From CAZLAK01 sp964557545 (GTDB lineage Bacteria; Bacillota; Desulfotomaculia; Desulfotomaculales; Pelotomaculaceae), in NCBI GenBank assembly GCA_964557545.1, contig CAZLAK010000007.1, forward strand, positions 1 through 64,000: a stretch of DNA of 64,000 bases. The letters run 5' to 3'. The notes under the pieces are model-generated. The model had not been told where the DNA came from. It saw nothing but the letters and a program-made list of their open reading frames with translations, and did not search any database. Of the stretch, positions 51,748 through 59,853 are shown one piece after another (the first letter of the stretch is position 1; every line of letters starts with the position of its first letter). The translations under genes and the position numbers were made by a program.

Positions 51748-53304
51748 ATGTCAAAAGTAATTACTGCCCAGCGTGCTGCTGAATTAATTCAGGACGGTGC
51801 CACGGTAGCGTGGACCACAGCCGGGCTGTGCGGTTTTGCAGAAGAGGTGGCTACAGCCATTGAAGAGCGTTTTCTTGCCACCGGACGCCCCCGCAATTTA
51901 ACATTAACCCACAGCTGCGGCTGCGGTGACCATAAAACCAGGGGCATGAACCACTTTGGTCACGAGGGTCTGGTCAGAAAGATTATTTCCGGGCATATCG
52001 GTGAAGCTCCTAAGCTGGGAAGGCTGGTCAGCGAGAATAAAATTGAAGCCCACCTGCTTCCCCAGGGGGTGATGACCCACTTGTGGAGGCAGATGGCCGG
52101 CAAGAAGATAGGGGTAATAACCAAAATCGGCCTGGGAACGTTTGTGGACCCGCGCCAGGGCGGGGGTAAGGTTTCGGAGATCACCAAGGACGAGATGGTT
52201 AAGCTGATTGAGTTTGAGGGCGAAGAGTACCTGTATTTTAAGACTTTTAAAATTGATGTAGCCGTTATCAGGGGCACCACAGCAGATGAGGACGGCAACA
52301 TGACCATGGATAAAGAGCCCCTGTTTTTAGAGGCGCTGCCGCTGGCCATGGCAGCCAAAAACAACGGCGGTATGGTTATTGCTCAAGTAGCTCATCTAGC
52401 CAAATCAGGCACGCTCAACCCCAAGAGCGTAAAAGTTCCCGGCGTGCTGGTGGATTATGTCGTGGTGGCCAGGCCTGAACACCACATGCAGACCAAAATA
52501 ACATCGTACAACCCTGCCCTTTGCGGGGATGTCAAAGCTCCGCTGGGAAGCATTCCCGTTATGCCTTTAGACGAGAGAAAAATTATTGCCCGCAGGGCAG
52601 CTATGGAATTAAGGCCTAACGCCATTTTGAATTTGGGGATCGGCATGCCCGACGGAGTGGCCAGCGTAGCGGCCGAAGAAGGGGTTATAGATCAGGTCAC
52701 GCTCACTACTGAGTTGGGCAACTTCGGCGGAGTTCCGGCCAGCGGCCTCGATTTCCCGGCAACCCACAACCCGGTAGCCACGATTGACCACCCCTACATG
52801 TTTGACTTTTACGACGGCGGGGGACTGGATATCTGTGTGCTCGGACTTGCTCAGGCCGACAGAGAGGGTAACGTCAATGTCAGCAAGTTTGGTTCCAGAG
52901 TAGTGGGTCCGGGCGGATTCATTAACATCTCGAGCAGCGCCAAAAAAGTCATATTTGTCGGCACGCTGACGGCGGGCGCTGAGTACGCGGTTGAAAACGG
53001 CAGGATTAACATTGTAAAAGAAGGCGATATCAAGAAGTTTGTGGAGAAAGTAGAGCACATAACATTTAGCGGCAAATACGCGTACAAAAACAGAAAACCT
53101 GTGCTGTACGTTACTGAGCGGGCAGTATTTACGTTAGAAGACGGGGAGCTGACTTTAATCGAGATTGCACCCGGTTTAGATGCAGAAAAAGATGTTATAG
53201 CCCATATGGGCTTCAGACCGAGGATCTCCAGTTCCTTAAAAGAGATGCCCAAAGAAATATTTGAGCCCAAGTGGGGCAAACTTAAGGAACTGCTGGCAAA
53301 ATAA
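51748..53304 (+). CDS. Family I CoA-transferase (propionate/acyl-CoA:carboxylate type)
   Basis: 518 aa, fused alpha-beta form like YdiF/Pct. Alpha part (1-280) and beta part with GIGMPDGVASVAAEEG near residue 305 and the catalytic Glu in TLTTELGNFGGVP near residue 328. It moves CoA between carboxylic acids through a glutamyl-CoA intermediate. Located directly before the Mo hydroxylase genes, so it may activate or release their acid substrate or product. ATG with GGGGAGAT upstream. The 128-bp gap to the FAD subunit shows no terminator. Confidence 0.9.
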   Translation: MSKVITAQRAAELIQDGATVAWTTAGLCGFAEEVATAIEERFLATGRPRNLTLTHSCGCGDHKTRGMNHFGHEGLVRKIISGHIGEAPKLGRLVSENKIEAHLLPQGVMTHLWRQMAGKKIGVITKIGLGTFVDPRQGGGKVSEITKDEMVKLIEFEGEEYLYFKTFKIDVAVIRGTTADEDGNMTMDKEPLFLEALPLAMAAKNNGGMVIAQVAHLAKSGTLNPKSVKVPGVLVDYVVVARPEHHMQTKITSYNPALCGDVKAPLGSIPVMPLDERKIIARRAAMELRPNAILNLGIGMPDGVASVAAEEGVIDQVTLTTELGNFGGVPASGLDFPATHNPVATIDHPYMFDFYDGGGLDICVLGLAQADREGNVNVSKFGSRVVGPGGFINISSSAKKVIFVGTLTAGAEYAVENGRINIVKEGDIKKFVEKVEHITFSGKYAYKNRKPVLYVTERAVFTLEDGELTLIEIAPGLDAEKDVIAHMGFRPRISSSLKEMPKEIFEPKWGKLKELLAK

Positions 53305-53432
53305 GTTATTTTATATTTCTATCCGGGGCTTTTTGGGAAAGGGGATGGTAACCGGGAAAAAGTGAGCAAAAATATGGTGTCTTAGAAGAGTTAATAATCT
53401 AAACACAACAATAAAAGCGAGGAGGAGAAAGT

Positions 53433-54302
53433 GTGTATTTGCCAGATTTTGATTACTACACACCGGAAACTGTAGCCGAGGCGTGCCAGCTGCTCATGCA
53501 GTACGGCGGCCGGGCCAAAGTGCTTTCAGGGGGCACAGACCTGCTGGTTAAGATGAAGCACGGTCTTCTGGAGTACGATGCCCTGGTATCCTTAAAAAAG
53601 CTCGATGAACTCAAAAACATTTACTACGTGCCCGGTCAAGGCGTAATAATCGGAGCCAGGGTTACGTTAAATGAGCTGGTTTATTCAGAGCTTTTGCAAG
53701 AAAAGTACCCGTCTGTCTGCGGGGCTGCACGCCAGATGGCGGCCAACCAGGTGAGGAACGCGGGAACTATTGGCGGCAATATTTGTAATGGGGTGCCCTC
53801 TGCCGATTTGCCGCCGATCCTGATTGCCCTTAATTCCCTGGTGAAAATTGTCGGCGGGAACGGGGACAGAATAGTGCCCATAGAAAACGTATTTGTGGGC
53901 CCGAACAAGACGATTTTAGAACCCCACGAGATTTTAACAGAAGTCATTATTCCCGACCAGTCCACGACGGGCAGCACTTACATTAAGTTCGGGTTGCGCA
54001 AGGCCGGCGCCCTGGCAGTAGTGGGTGTGGCTGTGGCTGTCAATGTAAAGGACGGCGTAATGAAAGACGTGCGCGTGGCACTGGGTGCTGTGGCGCCTAC
54101 ACCGATGAGGGCCAGAGAAACCGAAGAGTTCCTCAAGGGCAAGGAGATAAGCGACGAAGTGCTGGCCCAGGCCGGTGTTATCGCTTCTCAAGAGTGCAAG
54201 CCTATTTCCGATATAAGGGCCTCCGAAGAGTACCGCAGGGATCTGGTGCGCGTGTTTACTAAGCGGGCCCTCAAGAAAGCTATAGAACAAGGGCACGTAT
54301 AA
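53433..54302 (+). CDS. Molybdenum hydroxylase FAD-binding subunit (CoxM/XdhB-like)
   Basis: 289 aa. FAD contacts LSGGTDLLVKMK near residue 31 and NAGTIGGNICNGVPSADLPP near residue 110; C-terminal CO_deh_flav_C-like domain from residue 175. Length matches CoxM. There is no inserted cysteine cluster, unlike the beta subunit of classical 4-hydroxybenzoyl-CoA reductase, which carries an extra 4Fe-4S loop. GTG at 53433 with GGAGGAG upstream. First of three subunits in one operon. Confidence 0.93.
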   Translation: MYLPDFDYYTPETVAEACQLLMQYGGRAKVLSGGTDLLVKMKHGLLEYDALVSLKKLDELKNIYYVPGQGVIIGARVTLNELVYSELLQEKYPSVCGAARQMAANQVRNAGTIGGNICNGVPSADLPPILIALNSLVKIVGGNGDRIVPIENVFVGPNKTILEPHEILTEVIIPDQSTTGSTYIKFGLRKAGALAVVGVAVAVNVKDGVMKDVRVALGAVAPTPMRARETEEFLKGKEISDEVLAQAGVIASQECKPISDIRASEEYRRDLVRVFTKRALKKAIEQGHV

Positions 54303-54321
54303 AAACGGAGGGATAAAGAAC

Positions 54322-54825
54322 ATGTCTAACTACGTTGTCGATAAAAACGGCATTAAGAGGTTTTTAATCACTATCACGGTTAACGGCGATGAATACACCA
54401 GGCTGGTAAAAGCCAATACCCTGCTCGTCAACTTCTTAAGAGAAGAACTGGACTTAATCGGCACCAAAAGAGGCTGCGAGCTGGGCGACTGCGGCTCCTG
54501 CACCGTGCTGTTAGACGGAAAACCGGTGAACTCCTGCCTGGTGCTGGCAGTGGAGGCGGACGGCAAAGAGGTAACCACTGTTGAGGGTCTGGCCAAGACC
54601 AACGAACTGGACATAATCCAGCAAAAGTTTATTGAGCACGCCGCTATGCAGTGCGGTTACTGCACGCCCGGCATGATCATGTCCGCCAAAGCACTGCTCG
54701 AAAGGAACCCCAAGCCGACCGAGTACGAAGTGCGTGAGGCAATTGCCGGCAACCTGTGCCGCTGCACGGGCTACGTAAATATTGTTGAAGCCATTCTGGC
54801 CGCATCCGGCCAAGAAAAACAGTAA
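54322..54825 (+). CDS. Molybdenum hydroxylase 2Fe-2S subunit (CoxS/XdhC-type)
   Basis: 167 aa. N-terminal plant-type cluster CELGDCGSC...C near residue 53, and C-terminal cluster QCGYCTPGMI near residue 112 with NLCRCTGYVNI near residue 147. It passes electrons from the Mo site to FAD. A 19-bp gap separates it from the FAD subunit and 16 bp from the Mo subunit. Confidence 0.96.
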   Translation: MSNYVVDKNGIKRFLITITVNGDEYTRLVKANTLLVNFLREELDLIGTKRGCELGDCGSCTVLLDGKPVNSCLVLAVEADGKEVTTVEGLAKTNELDIIQQKFIEHAAMQCGYCTPGMIMSAKALLERNPKPTEYEVREAIAGNLCRCTGYVNIVEAILAASGQEKQ

Positions 54826-54841
54826 AGGGGCGTGGAGTTGA

Positions 54842-57145
54842 ATGAGCGCTGAGTACAGTGTTATTGGCAAGAGCAAACCAAGAATTGACGGAAGAGAAAA
54901 AGTTACCGGTGCAGCCAGGTACTGCGGGGACCTTAAATTTCCCAACATGCTTTACGGCAAGATCCTGCACAGCCCGTACGCCCACGCGCGCATCGTCAGC
55001 ATAGACACATCGGAGGCCGAAAAGCTGCCCGGAGTGAAAGCGGTTATCACAGCTAAAGACGTTCCCGATCTGAAGTACGGCATCAGCCCCGCCCGCTGGG
55101 ACGAGAACATCCTGTGCATTGACAAGGTGAGGTACGTGGGCGACAAGGTGGCCGCCGTCGCCTGCGTGGACGAGGAAACCTGCTACAAAGCCCTTAAGCT
55201 GATTAAGGTAGAATACGAAGAACTGCCTGCAGTGCTCGACTACAGGCACGCTATGGACGAGGGGATGCCGCAGATCCACGAAAACTTCCCGCGCAACATT
55301 AATACGGAAATCCACCAGGAGTTTGGCGATATCGAAAAGGCTTTTGCCGAAGCTTACTACGTGCGGGAGGACGTCTTTGTCGGCCAGCGCACTTACCAGT
55401 GCCCCATTGAGCCTCACTCGGCGGTGTGCATCTGGAAAGACGACAAGCTTACCGTTTACTCCAGCACCCAGTCCGTGCACTACTTCCAGTACTACATCGC
55501 CAGGGAATTCGGCTTGAAGATGGGCGATGTGAGGGTTATTAAGCCGTACGTCGGAGGCGGTTTCGGCGGCAAGCTCGAGCCGACCGGACTTGAGTTCTGC
55601 GGCGCTGTGCTGTCCAAGCTCACCGGCAGGCCCGTGAAGATGTTCTATGACCGCGAAGAGATGTTCATGCACAACCGGGGCCGCCACCAGGGCACCTATT
55701 ACTTAAAGACCGGTGTGGACAAGAACGGCAAGATTTTGGGCGTGCAGGCCAAGTTCCTCTTAGACGGCGGTGCTTACACCAGTCTCGGCGTGGCGACGGC
55801 CTACTACGCGGGAGCCCTGCTCACCCTGACCTACGATTTTGAAAACTACAAGTTTGACCTCTACAGGATGTACACCAACCTGCCGGCTTGCGGAGCCCAG
55901 CGCGGCCACGGTGCACCCCAGCCCAAGTACGCGTTTGAGAGCCACTTGGACAATATCGCCAAGGCACTGGGCATTGATCCGCTGGACATACGGCTTCGCA
56001 ACGCGCGCAAACCCAATACTGTAACCATAAACGGTTTTGGCATCCAGTCCTGCGAACTGAAAGCCGCGCTGGAAAAAGCAGCTGAATTGACCAACTGGCG
56101 GGAGAAGAAGGCCAAGGGCCTGCCCAAAGGGCGGGGGATCGGTATTGCGACAGGTGCCTTTGTGACCGGCGCCGGCTACCCCATCTACAGGACCGACCTG
56201 CCGCACGCCTCTGCCATTATAAGGGTGCACGAGGACGGTACCGCCGCTACCCTGTACACAATGGCCTGCGACATCGGCCAGGGCTCTGACACCGTCCTTT
56301 GCCAGATGGCTGCAGAGGCCATGGGTTACAGGTACGAAAACATGAAGATCGTTTCCGGAGATACAGAAACCACTCCGCACGACTTCGGCGCTTACTCCAG
56401 CCGTATTACCCTTATGAGCGGCTGGGCCGTGAAGAGGGCTGGCGAAGAGATCAAGAAGCAGATACTCGAGATGGCCTCGACCATGTTGAATTTGCCGCCG
56501 GACGATTTGGACTGCAAGGACGGACTCGTGTTCTCGATTTCAAGGCCAGATGTAAAGCCGCTTACTTTTGAAGAAGTGGCGCGCAAGTTCTTCGTGCTGC
56601 GCGGACCGCTCGTCGGCAAGGGCTTTTACACGCCGCCGAAACTGGGAGGCAACTTCAAAGGGGCCGCCGTCGGCACATCGCCGGCATACAGCTTCAACGT
56701 GCAGGCAGCAGAAGTGGAAATTGACGAGGAAACCGGCGAAATTAAAGTTATTGAAGCGTGGGACATCCACGACTGCGGCCAGGTAATTAACCCGCTCTTG
56801 ATGAAGGGCCAGGTTCACGGCGCCATTTACATGGGCATGGGCGAAACAGTCTGGGAAGAAGTAAAATTCGACGACAAAGGGAGGATCTTAAACCCCAACC
56901 TGGCCGATTACCGCCTGCCCACTGCTCTTGACATGCCGAAGCTGACCATTACCAACGTTCCCAGCTACGAGCCGCTTGCTCCTTGGGGCGTAAAAGAGGT
57001 AGGCGAAGGCTCGACCAACCCCACCATGGGCGCTTTTAGAAACGCCATATTTGACGCTATGGGCATAAGCATTAACAGCCTGCCGCTTTCCTTTGAAAAA
57101 GTGTGGAGGGCTTTAAAAGAAAAAAGAGAAAAGGAGGGCAAGTAA
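54842..57145 (+). CDS. Molybdenum hydroxylase Mo-cofactor subunit (CoxL/XdhA/HcrA-like)
   Basis: 767 aa. Cofactor-binding loop VGGGFGGK near residue 237, QCPIEPHSA near residue 195, ACGAQRGHGAPQ near residue 350, GQGSDTVLCQ near residue 480 and the catalytic Glu of the GEGSTNP motif at residue 722. There is no CoxL AYxCSFR loop, so it is not aerobic CO dehydrogenase. It belongs to the xanthine-oxidase/hydroxybenzoyl-CoA reductase group; substrate may be a heteroaromatic acid or aryl-CoA. Maturation genes with selenium association lie 1.7-6 kb downstream. No in-frame TGA, so no selenocysteine in the chain. Confidence 0.93.
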   Translation: MSAEYSVIGKSKPRIDGREKVTGAARYCGDLKFPNMLYGKILHSPYAHARIVSIDTSEAEKLPGVKAVITAKDVPDLKYGISPARWDENILCIDKVRYVGDKVAAVACVDEETCYKALKLIKVEYEELPAVLDYRHAMDEGMPQIHENFPRNINTEIHQEFGDIEKAFAEAYYVREDVFVGQRTYQCPIEPHSAVCIWKDDKLTVYSSTQSVHYFQYYIAREFGLKMGDVRVIKPYVGGGFGGKLEPTGLEFCGAVLSKLTGRPVKMFYDREEMFMHNRGRHQGTYYLKTGVDKNGKILGVQAKFLLDGGAYTSLGVATAYYAGALLTLTYDFENYKFDLYRMYTNLPACGAQRGHGAPQPKYAFESHLDNIAKALGIDPLDIRLRNARKPNTVTINGFGIQSCELKAALEKAAELTNWREKKAKGLPKGRGIGIATGAFVTGAGYPIYRTDLPHASAIIRVHEDGTAATLYTMACDIGQGSDTVLCQMAAEAMGYRYENMKIVSGDTETTPHDFGAYSSRITLMSGWAVKRAGEEIKKQILEMASTMLNLPPDDLDCKDGLVFSISRPDVKPLTFEEVARKFFVLRGPLVGKGFYTPPKLGGNFKGAAVGTSPAYSFNVQAAEVEIDEETGEIKVIEAWDIHDCGQVINPLLMKGQVHGAIYMGMGETVWEEVKFDDKGRILNPNLADYRLPTALDMPKLTITNVPSYEPLAPWGVKEVGEGSTNPTMGAFRNAIFDAMGISINSLPLSFEKVWRALKEKREKEGK

Positions 57146-57253
57146 TTTTAGCGCAAATCAAGCATATTTATGCAGGCAAAACCCCCCGTACAATTAAAAA
57201 GCCAAAAATAAATATATAAACATACTCTCCAACTACCATTATAAACCCCAACC

Positions 57254-57314
57254 CCGCCGGGAATTAAGTGCGCAGCCAAAAACAATTAATTCCCGGCGGA
57301 AACCCTATTTTTTA
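57254..57314 (+). terminator. Strong terminator after the Mo subunit
   Basis: CCGCCGGGAATTAA (57254-57267) / TTAATTCCCGGCGG (57286-57299), perfect 14-bp stem, then AAACCCTATTTTTTT. It ends the CoA-transferase or hydroxylase operon before DASS copy 2. Confidence 0.85.
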
Positions 57315-57334
57315 ATTTAAAAGAGGTGAACATT

Positions 57335-58747
57335 GTGCAAGCCGCCGAACCGTTAAATAACACGACAAAAAGAATAATTTGGGTAATTGCCCTTTTGGCC
57401 ATTTACTTTATCCTGGCCAACCTGCCGACGCCTGCCGGTCTTAAGGCCGAGGGCCAGAAAGCCATAGCCCTGATGGTAGTTGTGGTTATAGCCTGGATAA
57501 CCGAAGTGATACCCATAGCCATAGCTTCGCTGTTCTTCCTCTTTATGCAGCACATAATCGGCATTTCTCCGCAAGCCACGGCAGTAGCCAACTTTGCCAA
57601 CCCGACCCTGTTGTTCGTGCTGGCATCCTTCTTCCTGGCCATTGCCTTGGACACCAGCGGGTTGAGCAAGCGGATATCCATGAAGCTGACGGTTTTGTCG
57701 GGCGGCAGCCCCAATAAAGCGCTGTTCTTCTTAATGGCTGCCACGGCCGCTATTTCGACCGTCATTTCCGACGTTCCCGCCTGCGCCGCGTTCTTCCCCA
57801 TTGGACTGGCCCTGCTGCAGAAGAACAACTGCCAGATCGGCCAGAGCAACTTTGGCAAGGCCATGCTGATCGGCATACCTTTTGCTTCGTTAATCGGCGG
57901 TGTGGCCACTCCAGCAGGATCTTCTCTTAACGTGCTGGCCTTGTCCCTCTTAAAGTCAACGTCAAATATCGATGTATCATTTACCCAGTGGGCGGCAGTC
58001 GGTATTCCGTTTGTTATTGTGACAGTTCCGCTCTTCTGGTTTGCCCTGACCAAAATATTCCCTCCCGAACTTGACCGCCTGGTCGGCATTGAAGATGTGA
58101 CCAAAGAATACGAAGCTCTCGGGAAGATGACAAGTAAAGAAGTAAAATTCATCGTAATTTTTGTGCTTTTGCTTGTTACCTGGTTCACAGAGCCGTACCA
58201 CAAGCTGCCGTTGCCGGTCACCACGACTATAGGCGCAGCGCTCTTTTTCCTGCCCGGTATTGACCTGCTGACGTGGGATAATTCCAAGCACAGGATCGGC
58301 TGGGACACTATACTGTTAATCGGCGCCGCTAACTCTTTGGGCACTACTCTTTGGAAGTCTGGAGCCGCTCCCTGGATCGCTGAGTCAATACTGCGCGGAC
58401 TGCAGGGCGCAACACCGCTGGTTATTGTCCTGATAGTTGTTGTTTTCACCATACTCATTCACCTTCTCGTACCCGTCAACCCGGCAATTGTGTCCATTAT
58501 GGTGCCGACGCTGGCTTCGCTGGCCGTTGGCATGGGCATTAACCCCGCATTTTTGGTAATCCCGATGGCCTTTACTGTGTCCGCCGCCTTCTTGCTGCCG
58601 CTAGACCCCGTGCCGCTCATCACTTACGCCTCGGGCTACTATAAGATGACCGATTACTTTAAGGCGGGCTGGCCTGTATGCATAATCTGGGCTATAGTTA
58701 TGACTGCCGCCATGATGCTCCTGGCACGCCCCATGGGGTTGTTCTAA
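57335..58747 (+). CDS. DASS/SLC13-family anion transporter, copy 2
   Basis: 470 aa from GTG 57335 (AAGAGGTGA 6 bases upstream). Same length and motifs as copy 1: ISDVPACAAFFPIG, IGGVATPAGSSLNVLALSLL, IGAANSLGTTLWKSGAA, HLLVPVNPAIVSIMVPTLAS. Alignment by eye shows roughly three quarters identity. The DNA is GC-richer than copy 1. It probably imports the substrate of the hydroxylase pathway or exchanges it for a product. Confidence 0.9.
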   Translation: MQAAEPLNNTTKRIIWVIALLAIYFILANLPTPAGLKAEGQKAIALMVVVVIAWITEVIPIAIASLFFLFMQHIIGISPQATAVANFANPTLLFVLASFFLAIALDTSGLSKRISMKLTVLSGGSPNKALFFLMAATAAISTVISDVPACAAFFPIGLALLQKNNCQIGQSNFGKAMLIGIPFASLIGGVATPAGSSLNVLALSLLKSTSNIDVSFTQWAAVGIPFVIVTVPLFWFALTKIFPPELDRLVGIEDVTKEYEALGKMTSKEVKFIVIFVLLLVTWFTEPYHKLPLPVTTTIGAALFFLPGIDLLTWDNSKHRIGWDTILLIGAANSLGTTLWKSGAAPWIAESILRGLQGATPLVIVLIVVVFTILIHLLVPVNPAIVSIMVPTLASLAVGMGINPAFLVIPMAFTVSAAFLLPLDPVPLITYASGYYKMTDYFKAGWPVCIIWAIVMTAAMMLLARPMGLF

Positions 58748-58766
58748 AAATAAGTTAATAAGTTAA

Positions 58767-58778
58767 GTGCCTGGCACC
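58767..58778. repeat. Palindrome GTGCCTGGCACC (copy 2)
   Basis: Reverse complement of the copy at 16601-16613 apart from the first base. It sits 20 bases after the DASS stop, behind TAAGTTAATAAGTTAA. Confidence 0.5.
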
Positions 58779-58785
58779 GGGGCTT

Positions 58786-58824
58786 GGGGCGGGCTTACGG
58801 CCCGCCCCATATAAAAATTTTTTC
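58786..58824 (+). terminator. Terminator after DASS copy 2
   Basis: GGGGCGGGC (58786-58794) / GCCCGCCCC (58800-58808), 5-base loop, followed by ATATAAAAATTTTTTC. Ends 13 bases before the yqeB start. Confidence 0.85.
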
Positions 58825-58836
58825 GGGGGTGCAAAA

Positions 58837-59664
58837 ATGACGCCCAATTATCCAGTTGCCGTAGTAAAGGGCGGGGGAGATCTCGCCACCGGAGTTGCCC
58901 ACAGACTGTTTAAAACCGGAATTCGGGTTATAATCACAGAAATTGATGAGCCAATGGCCGTCAGGAGAAAAGTGGCATTTTCTGAAGCGGTGTACGACGG
59001 CAAAGCAACTGTAGAGGGGCTTTCGGCCTGCCTGGCAAAAGACGCCAACAGCGCCGTAGAAATGCTGGACAGCGGTGTTATACCGGTTATTGTTGACCCG
59101 AAAGCCGAGATAATTAAAATTATCCGGCCGCTTATTGTGGTGGATGCCCGCATAGCCAAGCGCAATATCGACACCGCTATTGACGAAGCCCCTTTGGTTA
59201 TCGGCCTGGGGCCGGGTTTTGAGGCCGGTATGGACGTGCATGCGGTCATAGAAACCTGCAGGGGCCCGTATTTGGGCAGGGTCATTTACAAGGGCAGAGC
59301 TGCCGAAGATACCGGCGTTCCCGGCGCTGTCATGGGGTATACTGTGGAGAGGCTTCTGCGCTCTCCGGCAGACGGGGTGATCAGGCTTAAAAAGAGCATA
59401 GGGGATCTCGTAGATAAGGGTGAAGAAGTTGCTGAAGTAGAGGGGCTGGCAGTTAAGGCGCAAATACCGGGAGTATTAAGGGGATTGATCAGGGACGGTA
59501 TTAGGGTTGCAAAAGGCATGAAAGTTGGCGATGTGGACCCCCGGCGCGACGTCAGGTGTGATGTCATATCCGATAAAGCACTGGCTGTAGCCGGCGGCGT
59601 TCTCGAAGCAGTGTTCAGTTTCATGAGTAAAAGCGGATATATTAAATGGGACAGGCGGCCTTAA
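58837..59664 (+). CDS. yqeB: YqeB-type selenium-dependent molybdenum hydroxylase accessory protein
   Basis: 275 aa. Characteristic VKGGGDLATGVAHRLFKTGI start with a Rossmann-like glycine loop, EIDEPMAVRRKVAF, VDARIAKRN and VIGLGPGFEAGMDVHAVIET; a C-terminal biotinyl/lipoyl-like region (SPADGVIRLKKSIGDLVDKG, near residue 180). The family is a known marker of hydroxylases with a labile selenium cofactor. Its biochemical role is unknown. Followed by the MoeA-like gene after a 180-bp gap. Confidence 0.9.
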   Translation: MTPNYPVAVVKGGGDLATGVAHRLFKTGIRVIITEIDEPMAVRRKVAFSEAVYDGKATVEGLSACLAKDANSAVEMLDSGVIPVIVDPKAEIIKIIRPLIVVDARIAKRNIDTAIDEAPLVIGLGPGFEAGMDVHAVIETCRGPYLGRVIYKGRAAEDTGVPGAVMGYTVERLLRSPADGVIRLKKSIGDLVDKGEEVAEVEGLAVKAQIPGVLRGLIRDGIRVAKGMKVGDVDPRRDVRCDVISDKALAVAGGVLEAVFSFMSKSGYIKWDRRP

Positions 59665-59715
59665 TTGAAGAAAAGCCGCAAAATGCCTTTTGACATCCGC
59701 TAAGAATTTTTTGGG

Positions 59716-59752
59716 TATTCTCTATTTTTTTGACTGAGGCTAATAGAGAATA
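59716..59752. terminator. Hairpin after yqeB
   Basis: TATTCTCTATT (59716-59726) / AATAGAGAATA (59742-59752), perfect 11-bp stem, followed by AAAATTTTT. Likely the yqeB terminator, though the AT-rich arms may also be a regulator site. Confidence 0.6.
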
Positions 59753-59765
59753 AAAATTTTTAAAT

Positions 59766-59789
59766 CGTTATACCAGTACAGGCATAACG
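59766..59789. promoter_or_regulatory. ModE-like operator upstream of the MoeA-like gene
   Basis: CGTTATACC (59766-59774), 6-base spacer, GGCATAACG (59781-59789): 9-bp arms with one mismatch. The CGTTAT...ATAACG arms and 6-7 base spacing match the layout of ModE sites in E. coli. A ModE-like regulator is encoded 2 kb downstream. Confidence 0.5.
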
Positions 59790-59853
59790 CAAACTGGAAA
59801 TGATAAACGCAATTTTCTAAAACGCCAATCTGTTACAGCGGGGAGTGAGTTTT

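Noticed and set aside
54677..55687. 336-codon reverse frame across the 2Fe-2S and Mo subunit genes
   Set aside because: Overlaps two certain genes on the opposite strand and has no family features.
54842..57145. Aerobic CO dehydrogenase (CoxL)
   Set aside because: The AYxCSFR active-site loop is missing, and the organism profile is anaerobic.
53433..57145. Classical 4-hydroxybenzoyl-CoA reductase
   Set aside because: Not excluded outright, but the FAD subunit lacks the extra 4Fe-4S cluster loop, so I did not assign hcr names.
54842..57145. Selenocysteine in the Mo subunit
   Set aside because: No in-frame TGA interrupts the gene; any selenium would be in the cofactor, not the chain.
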